Below are positions 11,800 to 21,070 of a DNA stretch of 64,000 bases, piece by piece. The translations under genes were made by a program, and so were the position numbers. The notes beneath the pieces were generated by a model that worked only from the letters and a program-made list of their open reading frames with translations, searched no databases and was not told where the DNA came from. The DNA is from Pseudeuparius sepicola (taxonomy: Eukaryota > Arthropoda > Insecta > Coleoptera > Anthribidae): assembly GCA_963920635.1 (NCBI GenBank), contig OY987299.1, positions 20,910,901 through 20,974,900 of the forward strand, read 5' to 3'. Every line of letters begins with the position of its first letter. The first letter of the stretch is position 1.

Positions 11800-13290
11800 A
11801 AAGAAAATTACACATTCCCTGATTAAACAAAAAGTATTGTCTCGACTTTGCCTTTGGAGATACGGGCTTAAACAGACACAGAGCTGTTTGCTGAGCCCTA
11901 AACTTAACTAGGCCAACCAAAGACCGGAGTGTTTTGCATTTGGGTTTTAAACAAATCGAAGTTCCGTTTGTTCACTTGGTCTCTAAGGAGAAATTTTGAG
12001 AGGGCGTGGAAAAGTTGCTTAGCAACTAGGGTTTGATTAGGTTAGAAATTTCACGTTACGACAACTGTCATGTTTCTTTGGTTCTATAATGTTTATAGTT
12101 GAAGCCTGAATAAGCAAAACTGGCAGTCCGTAATTTCCTTACTCAGCTACAGCAGATAAAGCAATAACGTAGCAGCTTTTACTTAAGTTGAACAAGCAAA
12201 AAAGCCTATACCCTACAATAAAACATTCTTAGCATCCAAGCTCGGAGCCCCAAGTCAAACAAAGAAATTTTAATTTCTAGAAAACAAAAGGAGTTTGGCC
12301 CAGCAGGCTTTCCTTTGTAGATAACGGCTTAAGCAGGACGAGAGCCGTTCGAAAAACGTCAGAATAATATGCCCCACTGTTCTCGGAGGCCTTAACCAAG
12401 GCACTCGAAACCGAGAGGGCTCTGCCTCAGGCCTTTGAATAAATTGGGATTTTCGGTGTGATGGCGTATCTGGTGCACTCTTTGCTTCTATTCCGTCGGC
12501 GACGGCGGTCGAAAATAGACAATTTTCTAATATTATTTCATCTTCGTCGCCATTTGCTGCTAGGGCCGTCTTTTCCCGATAGAACTAGAATAACATTAGC
12601 TGAAGTACTAAGGAGAACCCTATAAAACCGTAGTCGTAGTATAATCCCAGTGAGGATAGGAATATAGGATCTACATTTTGCCCACCGGGCATGCATGCAG
12701 TCTGCCCCGGCCTCGAATTGAACCAAGGTCAATCTAGGGCAGAAAAACATGAAGTCCAAATAGTTCGCGACGCTCCGACCGTCGCCACCACATTACTAAA
12801 AATCTGCCTTTTTGTAATTTCTGTAATTCAAGTAATGGCGAATTTTTCTTGTCATCTTGGGTTACAATCTGTATAGTTGGTTGCATAATAATACTACTTT
12901 AACAGGGTCTTCAAATGCTAAGCATTTTCTCTATATGTCTACTGCGCAATCACTTAGTGACGATCGCTGAAAAAATATCGTAAAATGTCGAAAAAATGTT
13001 TGTGGAAAACATCAAGAGAAATTTCAAATACTGACATTAGAACACTAAGACGAGGAGCAAGGCTTTAGCCCCTATAACGAAATTTGAATTTCTCCAAGAC
13101 AAAAGGCGTCCCGCTCGGGCCTCCCTTTGTAGATAATACCTCACGCAGACCGAGAGCTGTTTGCCAAGCGTTGGTCGCGACGGCTAGAATAATACCTATG
13201 TTCACAGATAACCTTGTGCCTCGATTTGGGAGTTCCGGGATGGCCGCCCCCTTTGATTCCTCAGTTAGATACATTTGGGAATCTCTTGCC
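11800..13290. repeat. Cluster of degenerate family R copies
   Basis: Three or more weak copies of the repeat seen at 7780-8010. About 11840-11920 has TTTGGAGATACGGGCTTAAACAGACACAGAGCTGTTTGC as interrupted matches. 12280-12460 has CCTTTGTAGATAACGGCTTA, CACTCGAAACCGAGAGG and GAATAAATTGGGATTTTCGG as separate phrases. 13075-13280 has CTCCCTTTGTAGATAATACC and CCGAGAGCTGTTTGCCAAG. Open frames at 12538-12759 and 13065-13332 run on both strands, have no motif and are not called. 12540-12860 has no assigned content. Confidence 0.4.
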
Positions 13291-13344
13291 CTGATTACCA
13301 TTGCGGCCGATATACTGGGGATAAAAAAATAGCACCTATATAGG

Positions 13345-13632
13345 TATCATATAGTGACGAGATTGTTGACTACGGACAATGAAATAGAATATTATAATCG
13401 ATTTCACGCGATATGCCGGTAATTACCGGAATTTACTTTCGTCGTTCACGCGGCTTCAGTTATAATGCATGACGCCATTAAGAAGCTCTTTGTCGTATGT
13501 AGTGCCGGTCGTATATATCACAAGTGCCGGAAATTGTATCGATAATTTTTTCGAAAGCGCTATTTTGCCTAGAAAGATCACGAGTATAAATTATTGGTCT
13601 TTTATTTTCTGATAAAATCCCGAGAGCGAAGC
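13345..13632 (-). repeat. Fragment of repeat family K plus a CGGTAATTACCG palindrome
   Basis: 13515-13632 is the inverted counterpart of 37500-37600 (ATCACAAGTGCCGGAAATT, CGATAATTTTTTCGAAAGC, GATAAAATCCCGAGAGCGAA). Ahead of it, CCGGTAATTACCGG (about 13418-13431) follows TTTCACGCGATATG. A similar inverted segment with GGTAATTACCGG next to ATCGCGTGAAATT lies at about 15374-15402. Confidence 0.5.
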
Positions 13633-13650
13633 CGAAATTCGCGGCGTAGG

Positions 13651-13959
13651 GCAGTCCAACAAAACAGCTGATCGAGTCCCAAATGGCGTCCGAAGGACAA
13701 TAAAGCTTGGTTGGTTAAGGAGTTTGTGCTCATTTTGCAATTTTTTCATGTATTTTAGAGGATTTCGTCGTAAAAATTGAAGTTTAGAGAAAATTAACTT
13801 TATCTTGACTTATTCTACTCCCTCGATTAACAACACAACCAAAATTTGACAAATTAAGCGGTAATTTAATAAAATCTAAACATTTAGCAATCCAACAAAT
13901 GTAAACATTTGTCCTTAGGCGGCCATTAATCAGCTGATCGTGACAGTTCGTTGGACTGC
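13651..13959. mobile_element. Small TIR element (GCAGTCCAAC ends)
   Basis: GCAGTCCAAC at 13651 and GTTGGACTGC ending at 13959 are inverted. Inner blocks also pair: CAGCTGATCG near 13667 with CGATCAGCTG-type sequence near 13931, and GGCGTCCGAAGGACAA near 13685 with TTGTCCTTAGGCGGCC near 13910. No target duplication was seen and there is no coding sequence. Confidence 0.55.
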
Positions 13960-14330
13960 TTTATTTGGCGACTGTTTATAATAACCTACAATATATGTCA
14001 TTTTCATTTCAAAAGAAGTTGTCATTATTAATTTATTAACCCGTTGAAGAGTTTATTTTATTAAAGTAACAGGTATATTTTAAAATAATAATGGCATCTG
14101 AATTTAATAGATATCAGATCAGTATATAAAATATTAATGGTGAAGACTATAAATACTTAACCAGATTTAGACGCGACGAATCTTCTACTTAATGGTAAGT
14201 ACCTATTTTTTGTAAATTACAGTCCGGCTATAGTCAGTACGTAAAAACGCAATCGAATTTGTCGAAACCTTCCATAGTAGACGGTGATATAAATGTCGAA
14301 GATATATGTTGACATTTTTTGATGATGATA
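13960..14330. other. AT-rich intronic DNA
   Basis: Nothing recognised. Confidence 0.3.
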
Positions 14331-14627
14331 CTATACTAAAATCAAATAACTCTTACACTTGATGTAAATAAGAACATCTGCGTTGAGATTTTCGCCAGAG
14401 CTGCACAAAAAAAATCATTGGCATAATTAAAATGAGTCAAAACATCGATAAAATTATTTATGGCAGCTTCTAAATAGCATGAATACGCTTTTGCGATCGA
14501 GTACATCCCTGTTGCCAGACGCGCTGATATTTTATGGCCTATTGATCAATGGCCTTATTTCGCGGAACGACTTCGATCACGTGCTTTTATTTACGCCAGG
14601 CGTACGAGTTACTTGATTTTAGTATAG
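14331..14627. mobile_element. MITE family M1, copy 2 (best defined)
   Basis: The ends CTATACTAAAATCAA and TTGATTTTAGTATAG form clear inverted repeats, extending to ATAACTCTTAC against ACTCGTACGCC. The interior matches copy 1 in order (TCGCCAGAGC, CATCCCTGTTGCCAGACGC, TCACGTGCTTTTATTTACGC). It is about 300 bp and non-coding. Confidence 0.75.
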
Positions 14628-14871
14628 TACTAGTACACAAATGTTTCTGTACAACCTCACGCAAGTAACAAAAATAGATCGTCAACATCGAAGTGTTCTG
14701 AACTTAAAAAACATTATTGTTATTATAATTTTTAAGCCACGTTTCTGCTTATTTTGGTGAGAAAACAGACAACTTCCTTCGAGGGATAAGATCCAAAAAC
14801 CTCATGTAATAGTTGTTAACGATTATATATCTCATTACGAATATTTCTGTACCATGAAACAGGCATTGGTC

Positions 14872-15110
14872 CAGTGGCGCACCCAGAAATACGATTGGGG
14901 GGGGGGCAACTTAAAAAGTTTGACGTATAGCATACAAAATATTTTATGATTGAAATAAATTTCCAGGCCAGGTCTCGGATTAGAAAAATAATAGCCAAGA
15001 GTCGCACAGAGGACAGTACATCTACGATACCACACTCGATAATTTTTTTAAATATATGAGAGGTCTGGGGGGCGAGTCCCCCTGCCCTCCTCCCCCTGGA
15101 TGCATCACTG
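14872..15110. mobile_element. hAT MITE with 8-bp target duplication
   Basis: The left end CAGTGGCGCACCCAG and the right end read inward, CAGTGATGCATCCAG, match at 12 of 15 positions. The target CATTGGTC is repeated exactly at 14864-14871 and 15111-15118. G-runs inside the left end and C-runs inside the right end are common in hAT elements of this kind. Length 239 bp. Frames of 124 and 66 codons overlapping it on the minus strand are therefore not genes. Confidence 0.88.
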
Positions 15111-15118
15111 CATTGGTC

Positions 15119-15501
15119 AATCGGCCAGTTATGGAATTTCCTGTCCATTTTGGCTACTACATTTTTGTTATTATCTAATATTGTTAACACCTATTTTTTG
15201 GCCTTGCCACTAATACCTAACCAAATTTTGAAATTTCACCATAATGTGAAGTTATGCTCTGTGAAAAGAGGGACACAAAATAACCGCGGTTAAAACCAGG
15301 CGCATTCACGCGAACATATAGAAAAGGGCATTCTGCGCCATCTTTTTTATGATAATAACCAGGGGCATGACCGCGGTAATTACCGGTCCATCGCGTGAAA
15401 TTGGCTTTATGTCTATAGTCTATTTTCCCCAATATGAGATAACATGACAAAGCATGCTGCGAACGACTTAACATCATTTGCGATACTATAGAGTGACGAC
15501 T
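15119..15501. other. Unassigned spacer with repeat debris
   Basis: Contains the inverted partner of the CGGTAATTACCG segment at 13345-13440. A 96-codon minus-strand frame (15217-15507) has no recognisable domain and is not called. Confidence 0.35.
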
Positions 15502-15784
15502 GGACAAGTCACGGGCGTAGCCAAGGGGGGGGGTTTCGGGGGTTCAAACCCCCCCCCCCCCCGAAATAAGCAAAATATTACCTAATATTATACCGAAAAA
15601 ATACGAGGAGTGAAGAGTTAAATTATTATTACGTTTGAATATATGTAGTAATAGTAGCGCCTAGCGCCATCTTTTGACGAGAGGCAGACGCAGTTGCAGA
15701 CGCAGTTGCAGCCGAACTATTTTGTATTGTAGGGACACTTTGCGTTGTTTCTCGATTATTCGCCACGCCCCTCGGTCGAAATGA

Positions 15785-15870
15785 GCGGAACTTTGTGAAA
15801 GTTCGTGGAAGTTTCTGGACGGCTACTGGGCTGCTATATAAGCGGCGCGTGACCGCGCTTACGGCAGTAT
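15785..15870 (+). promoter_or_regulatory. Heat-shock-like core promoter inside the hAT element
   Basis: TATATAAG lies at 15835-15842 and an initiator-like GGCAGTAT at 15863-15870. Taking the A at 15866 as +1 puts the TATA box at -31, the normal animal spacing. Just upstream are two GAAnnTTC dyads (15797-15804 and 15808-15815), then a GAC half-match at 15818. GAA/TTC dyads at -70 to -50 are the layout of heat-shock elements in hsp70-type promoters. The leader that follows is purine-rich and AUG-poor, also like hsp leaders. Real binding by HSF is inference. Confidence 0.55.
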
Positions 15871-16154
15871 TGTTCCATGCGAACTCGAAGCGAATAAAAG
15901 TGAAAAGTGGTGAACGAATGGTGAAGAGAATTAAGTGTACCGTGTAAGTGAGTAATTTTAGTGCGCTGTTATTCGATGACCTTGTTAAGGATAGATACGT
16001 GAATCATTATTACTGTCGAAAAATGGAGGGGAAAAAAGGAAGGGTGATAAACTTAAAGGTATGGACTACTGGAAAAAGTGGTGTAGTCAAGGTCAAGGGG
16101 TTTCTAATAAAGAAAATAATTTGGATTTAGCTATCAAAGCTTCAGCTACCTTGC

Positions 16155-16454
16155 ATGCTGATAAGAAGACTGCCTACCCCGAAATCTAGTTTGGAATGCC
16201 TAGATATGTGCGATAAAAACCTTTATCCTAATATTTACACATTACTACAAATCTTGGCTACCATTCCTGTATCCACTGCTACCCCAGAAAGGTCTTTGTC
16301 GAGAATAAGGAGACTGAAAAACTATTTACGAAACACTACAAGTGAAAACAGACTTAATGGTTTAGCTCTAATGAACATTCACTATGGAACAGAAATTCAT
16401 GCAGATGAAGTAGTGGATATATTTAAAAGAAAAAGCCGAAGATTTCTTCTTTAA
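16155..16454 (+). CDS. hAT transposase C-terminal dimerisation domain (truncated protein)
   Basis: An ATG at 16155 opens a 99-codon frame ending in TAA. The protein reads KNLYPNIYTLLQILATIPVS, then TATPERSLSRIRRLKNYLR and SENRLNGLALMNIHYG. This order (NIY.LL.ILAT.PV..AT.ERS...RRLK.YLR....RLNGLALMNIH) is the conserved C-terminal hAT dimerisation block of ZMYM1-like transposases. It normally pairs transposase subunits. The N-terminal zinc finger and the catalytic acidic residues are absent, so it cannot cut DNA. The frame is intact, which is notable in such a short element. It sits about 290 bp behind the promoter described above and could be made as a stand-alone dimerisation peptide, or could be a leftover. 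Confidence 0.85.
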   Translation: MLIRRLPTPKSSLECLDMCDKNLYPNIYTLLQILATIPVSTATPERSLSRIRRLKNYLRNTTSENRLNGLALMNIHYGTEIHADEVVDIFKRKSRRFLL

Positions 16455-16661
16455 TGGTTTTAGATTTAGCGCAGAGGAACGAAATTAATTTATCCATTTC
16501 ATTTAAAGTTAAGAACTTTATAAATATGTCGTAGTTTTTCGGATGAATATATGTATAGATATTAAATTTCATGTAAGTATATTTTTGTTGTTTTATTTAC
16601 TTCTCAAACTAAACCCCCCCCCCCCCAAAAACTAAATCCTGGCTACGCCCGTGGGACAAGT

Positions 16662-16737
16662 AATTTGGTAATTCAACTTGTGAGATTCAGCAAAGCAGTA
16701 GTTCACACTGTAAAGCACAAGCATTCGCTCAGCTCAA
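16662..16737. other. Spacer between the hAT element and a family R copy
   Basis: No feature beyond the target duplication at its left edge. Confidence 0.3.
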
Positions 16738-16915
16738 ACAAACAAGAAATATCGCCTCAAGGAGATTTGCTCGGGCTTCCCTTTGCAGTTAAAGACCAAA
16801 AAAGGTCGCGACGCCGCCATTCGCAGCCCTGCGATACACCGTGAAGTGGCACAAGAGCTTTATATAAAATGAGATTTCCGGAGGGTCGATGCATTTCGAG
16901 TTACACTGTATAGTC
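16738..16915. repeat. Family R, another degenerate copy
   Basis: Shares CTCGGGCTTCCCTTTG with 13117-13133, then TCGCGACG, AAAATGAGATTTCCGG and GTTACACTGTA, in the same order as 7780-8010. Confidence 0.45.
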
Positions 16916-17229
16916 TGACAATTTAAGTCGGGTAAAGTCACATTGTAGATACAGGGGTCCCGAATGTCGAGTCAATGATATGTAGGAATAAATAGATACC
17001 TACATTCCCAAAGGCAAATTGTTTTGTTTCATGATTTTAAAAATATGTTATTGTTGGCACATTCAAGGTTTCCAGTTTTTTGATACGATTTAGGTTATTT
17101 TGCAAATATAAGTATCTCAAAGCATATATACGATATAGAAGTCTATCTCAAAACTATTTATTATGCATTACAAAATAAAAAATATGTACGTGTCATACAT
17201 CGTTGTACTCAGGGCAACGATTCATTTCG
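16916..17229. other. AT-rich intronic DNA
   Basis: Nothing recognised. Confidence 0.3.
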
Positions 17230-17582
17230 AAATATGCAATAAAAAATCCAGGTCCGTATTTTAAAAAATGAAGATCTCGATCTCAAAAACGAAACGTCGC
17301 CCCGAAAATCTTAAAATACTGTGACGTAGTCCAGAAAAAGTTGCAATGAAAAAGTATAATTTATTTTTCAATATTAACGCGAATGGCGCCAGAAAAAATA
17401 AAATCTAAATTTCAAAAATTCTGTTTTTCTTAAATATCTCAGCAACCCATGAAAATATTTTATCTTTCTCAACGGCATATTGTTAGGAGCCCAAAGGCGC
17501 AAGTTTGCCTCCATTTGACCGACTTCGTATCTGTTACGGTTTCCGAGATCCCCATGTTGAGCACCCGAACTGAATCACCCTG
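17230..17582. repeat. Right end of a CAGGGTG-type element (relative of the segment at 100-394)
   Basis: Ends TGAATCACCCTG followed by TA (17583-17584). CCGAGATCCCCAT near 17542 matches the copy at the start of the window, and ATCTCAGCAACCCATGAAAA resembles the ATATCTAGTGAGCCATGAAC segment there. The left end was not found. Confidence 0.5.
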
Positions 17583-17699
17583 TATAATGTATAAATGCTT
17601 TTATTAATCGTCCAAGTCAACTGACAGCAGTAAATTTGTGACGTCATATGCACGTCAGTTATTAAACTAAATTTTACAAAAAAAACTAAAATGGAGTAG

Positions 17700-17779
17700 T
17701 TTAACCACAGAACAGATTACCATGGTAATCTGTGGTTTAACTGTTCAATCCAACGACGACAAAAATATCGTCGTTGGTT
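17700..17779. repeat. Two adjacent short palindromes
   Basis: CAGATTACCATGGTAATCTG (about 17713-17732) is a perfect 20-bp palindrome inside a longer GTTTAACCACAG/CTGTGGTTTAAC-like pair. CCAACGACGA...TCGTCGTTGG (about 17751-17778) follows directly. GGTTTAAC occurs at both edges. Function unknown. The rest of 17585-18080 holds only a short minus-strand frame with no motif. Confidence 0.6.
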
Positions 17780-18080
17780 TAACCTTGAAGAAAAAAGTTT
17801 AAATGAGTTTGCCCGAATTTCAAAAATCTGGCCCGTTTTAAAAGTGCAATCTGGCACGGAATTTTCAGAGCCTGTGGCAACACTGCCAGTTGCATTAAAA
17901 ATATTAAATTTATATGTGATACCGTGGAAACTGATAATTGACGATTTCGATTTTCCATGTTAAAAATCCTCACTACTTTTTTATAACTGCGGTCATTTCT
18001 GCCTAATCGGATTATTTCATTTTTTTCGTTAACAGGTAACTATATTTTCACGATATCAAATAATAAATAGAATGACTTTA

Positions 18081-18552
18081 CAGGGTGTTCCCGTATATTT
18101 TGACCCACCCTAGAGCCTCTATTTTTCGAGTTAGAAAAAAATTACTTAAATGAAAGTTGTAGGGTACCAAGGTGTATTGTCCCAAAAATAATGGATTGAC
18201 AGGAATGCCCTTGCCAAGTTGAAATGTTTTTCCATGGCAACCTTGATTAAATATAAAGATCTTATTTATTTGAAATTTGGAATATCATGCGAATGCTTAG
18301 AGCAAACATATAACATATTCATATTGTTGGAATCGGAAAAATGCGTGCAATTCAAAAATCAACAAATATACAGGGTGTTCCATTAAAAAAGGTAATTTTA
18401 TATTTTTTCATAAATTTGCGACGCTCGTTTGTTTTATCTAGTAACAGATCCTAGCGGTTCAGAAAAAACCCTACAACTTTCATTTAAGTAATTTTTTTCT
18501 AACTCGAAAAATGTAGGCTCTAGGGGTGGGTCAAAATATACGGGAACACCCG
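18081..18552. mobile_element. Short foldback mariner-like MITE (CAGGGTGTTCCCG ends)
   Basis: The ends CAGGGTGTTCCCGTATATTT and its complement are flanked by TA (18079-18080 and 18553-18554). Arms of about 110 bp pair well (TTGACCCACC, TCGAGTTAGAAAAAAATTAC, TGAAAGTTGTAGGG). The loop contains a lone ACAGGGTGTTCCATTAA at about 18370, probably the edge of a further insertion. Confidence 0.8.
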
Positions 18553-18554
18553 TA

Positions 18555-19600
18555 CAGCGTACAAACAATAATTTTAAGTACCTAGGTATTCTTTTAAAAC
18601 GGTAGGATGATGTCGTTTTTCGGATGTCTTTATTAGTGGAACATTTTTGGAATGTTTCGATTAAGTTTACGCGATTTTCAAGTATTTCCATAAATCTCAA
18701 ATGATCCCGTAGAGCTGTTATAATTGGTGATAAAAGTTCATAAAACTTACGTTGCCAGATTTTCAAAAAAATCGCTAAGAGCATTTTTGCAAAATCGAAA
18801 AAATCATACATAAATATGCCAACTTTAAGGCCCTGTAGAAATGTTAGTCGTTGGTGTAAATTAATAAAACTTGGGACAATGGGGTTTCAGAGGGGTGCTG
18901 AACAATGCTACGTACAAAAAAATCATCAAAATCGTGCAGCGCATCACAATTTTACAGGGGTGTTCCGGATCAAATCTGTAGGTAAGTGTGACCAAACCGC
19001 CATATTTTGGCTCCAAGAAACTATGGCTAATGGGTTGGTCTTTTTTCTGGGACATCCTGTAGATATGATCTCTGTAGTCTAGACGAAAAAACATTCACAA
19101 TAGAAAATAGTTGCTATAGGACTACTTATATTAATTTGTATGCTTAAACATAATATAAATATGTGTCTGCAAAGACTAATATTATTATATTATTCCCCAT
19201 TATTCCCGAAACAACAAAGGCACTACATCCAATTAAAGGAAGGAGATTTTTCGAGTTTCGACCATCCTATCTTCTGCAGTTACATTGTAGGCGCCCTTTG
19301 TATTGCCATTGCCCCGATTGCCGACTCCGCACAAAAAGACGGACAAGAAATACTCAATACTAATTTTAGAAAGTCGAATGGAAAGTTTTATTTAATTATC
19401 ATAAAGTTTTAATATGGCGTTACCTTTTATCTGGTTGTCTTTTTTGTGAAGGGCTCCCCTGTTGATTAATATTATGGTTGTTTGGAATTTGTTGTCAAGC
19501 CCCTAGAAAATTTGAACTTTTGAATACTTATATAATTTTAGGAACTTTCTGGATCGCAAAAAAGTCGAAAAAATATTTTTGAACTTTATTTTCAACATAT
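18555..19600. other. Intronic DNA with fragmentary repeat ends
   Basis: ACAGGGGTGTTCCGGATC (about 18953) and GGACATCCTGTAGA (about 19050) look like facing ends of a decayed foldback of about 110 bp. Overlapping frames at 18434-19412 show no known domain. Confidence 0.35.
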
Positions 19601-19950
19601 ACAGTGTGTCCCCGGATTAGTGTCCGGAGGAAAAAATTTTCTTTATTATTCACTTTTTAAAAAAAGTCATTCTTGGTGAAAAGTTTTCCTTTCAAAAATA
19701 ATTGCATTTTGGATTGCAAGAAAAACAAAAAAACTAAAAAAAGGTGAAAATCACCCAAGAGTAAAGTACCCCTATTGTTCAATTTTATGTAAAGGAAAAA
19801 ATGTTCGTTATTCGTCACTGACATAAGATGTGAAGTGCGGCTGGTATACAAGGAACTTCAATATTTGATCATTTTTCAAGAATTTATTTTATAGCTGAAC
19901 AAAGGAGAAAAAGTAAGTGGAATAGTAATAAATGAAATAGTGTTAATTAG

Positions 19951-20202
19951 TTATTCAAATGTCATTGTCAGGTGATTGTCATTCCATTCGTATTTCAAAT
20001 TTTCGGTAGCTTTTCTTTCCTTATTCCTTATAATTACCGATCCCGTTTCTTTAATGTGAGTAACAATTCGCTTCAATCCAACATGGCTTATGTTGGTTCC
20101 CGGCAACCTATCTAGACAAATTTCTGCAATCCTCGACAATGAATACTCGTCGCCCAAACCATAACGCTGCACCATAAATACTTTCTGTTCTAAAGACATC
20201 AT
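19951..20202 (-). CDS. HTH-only transposase fragment (mariner-type N-terminal domain)
   Basis: An ATG-to-stop frame of 83 codons. MMSLEQKVFMVQRYGLG, then LSRIAEICLDRLPGTNISHV and GLKRIVTHIKETGSV, follows the pattern of the N-terminal helix-turn-helix (DUF4817-like) that opens many insect mariner-type transposases: EKVF.V..Y......S...I.......FPG...S...++RIV..F+ETGSV. This domain binds the element's terminal repeats. The DDE/D catalytic domain is absent; after GSV the sequence turns to non-family residues and stops. The frame is undamaged despite the element being non-autonomous. It could be expressed as a DNA-binding peptide that competes with transposase, or be a chance survivor. Confidence 0.7.
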   Translation of the reverse strand: MMSLEQKVFMVQRYGLGDEYSLSRIAEICLDRLPGTNISHVGLKRIVTHIKETGSVIIRNKERKATENLKYEWNDNHLTMTFE

Positions 20203-20299
20203 TAGGACACGTCGATAATAGTTGATATAAATGTTATGACATGTGCTGCCACACCAGTTTCACATTGCAACAATAGGACACAAAAAAATTATAAGGTAC

Positions 20300-20742
20300 T
20301 AACCAAGGTTAGTTTATAGGAAGGTTAGGACATTCCCCCACTCTTAAACAAAACCAAAAGCTGGCCTTCAGCTTGATGCCAATGGCGTATCAAAAGGGAC
20401 AACAAGGTTATTGAAAACCGAAAACAAAGTAAAAACACAAACATAAAACAAAAATGAGATACACCAACAGACTCGACAAAGTTCCGTTATTTCATTGCAC
20501 AAATATTAAAATGAAGAAATAACCAAAAACAGCCAAAACAACATAAATATACACCATAAACAAAGTACATGCCAAAAACGTCTGTGTGCGCCTATGGCTG
20601 GAAGCGTTATCAATTTAGGGAGTTACTAAATCGCCAATGCACGTGTAAATGCTGGCCTTTCCCCCCTTTGCCTCTCTCACCCCCCTTCCCTTCCAAGTCG
20701 TCGAATGTCCTAACCTTCCTATACACTAACCTTGGCACTAAC
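20300..20742. repeat. Inverted-repeat insertion nested in the foldback loop
   Basis: Left CTAACCAAGGTTAG, then TAGGAAGGTTAGGACATTC (about 20300-20337); right GAATGTCCTAACCTTCCTA, then CTAACCTTGG (about 20703-20741). The arms are about 40 bp. The interior includes a pyrimidine-rich run at 20657-20697. No coding sequence. A decayed small MITE is likely. Confidence 0.6.
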
Positions 20743-21070
20743 TGCGTTTTTAGATAAATATAATTCTTGAAAAATGACTAAATATTCAAGTTCCTTGTAT
20801 ACCATCCACACTTCATATCTTATGTCAGTGACGAATAGCGAACATTTTTTCTAATGACTTTTTACATGAAATTGAACAATAGGGGTACTTTACTCTTGGG
20901 TGAGTTAAGAGTTTTAGTTTTTTGTCCACCCTGTATGTTTAAATCAATATGTTTTTCTTTCAATCCAATTATTTTTACAAGCAAAACTTTTCACCAAGAA
21001 TGACTTTTTTCGAAAATGTGGATAATAAAGAAAATTTCCCCTCCGGACACTAATCCGGGGACACACTCTA

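Larger units (their letters stand above)
15510..16653 (+). mobile_element. Non-autonomous hAT transposon with internal promoter and truncated transposase
   Basis: Perfect 14-bp inverted ends CACGGGCGTAGCCA, followed by G- or C-runs, are bounded by an exact 8-bp target duplication GGACAAGT (15502-15509, 16654-16661). The 1144-bp element keeps a TATA promoter (15785-15870), a leader, and an ORF for the C-terminal dimerisation domain of a hAT transposase of the ZMYM1-like group. The catalytic core is missing. A second frame from an ATG at 16023 (MEGKKGRV...) gives 35 residues and is not recognised. In another frame, residues like NLDLAIKASATLHADKK (16110-16165) may be transposase debris. It could move only with help from an intact relative. 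Confidence 0.92.
19602..21068. mobile_element. Foldback mariner-like element carrying an intact HTH ORF
   Basis: The ends CAGTGTGTCCCCGGATTAG (left) and GAGTGTGTCCCCGGATTAG (right, read inward) are flanked by TA (19600-19601, 21069-21070). The arms span 19602-19893 and 20757-21068, for example TTCGTCACTGACATAAGATG near 19813 and its complement near 20820. The loop holds the minus-strand HTH ORF at 19951-20202 and a second inverted-repeat insertion at 20300-20742. The TA target and HTH type place it in the Tc1/mariner (IS630) superfamily. Confidence 0.85.

Noticed and set aside
12680..12760. tRNA-like GGTTCAATTCG on the minus strand
   Set aside because: No A box, no cloverleaf could be drawn, no terminator. 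Not called as a tRNA.
14816..15190. 124-codon minus-strand frame
   Set aside because: It overlaps a hAT MITE with an exact target duplication, so the frame is made of transposon and flank sequence.
18434..18811. 125-codon minus-strand frame
   Set aside because: It starts in the arm of the foldback at 18081-18552 and has no known domain.
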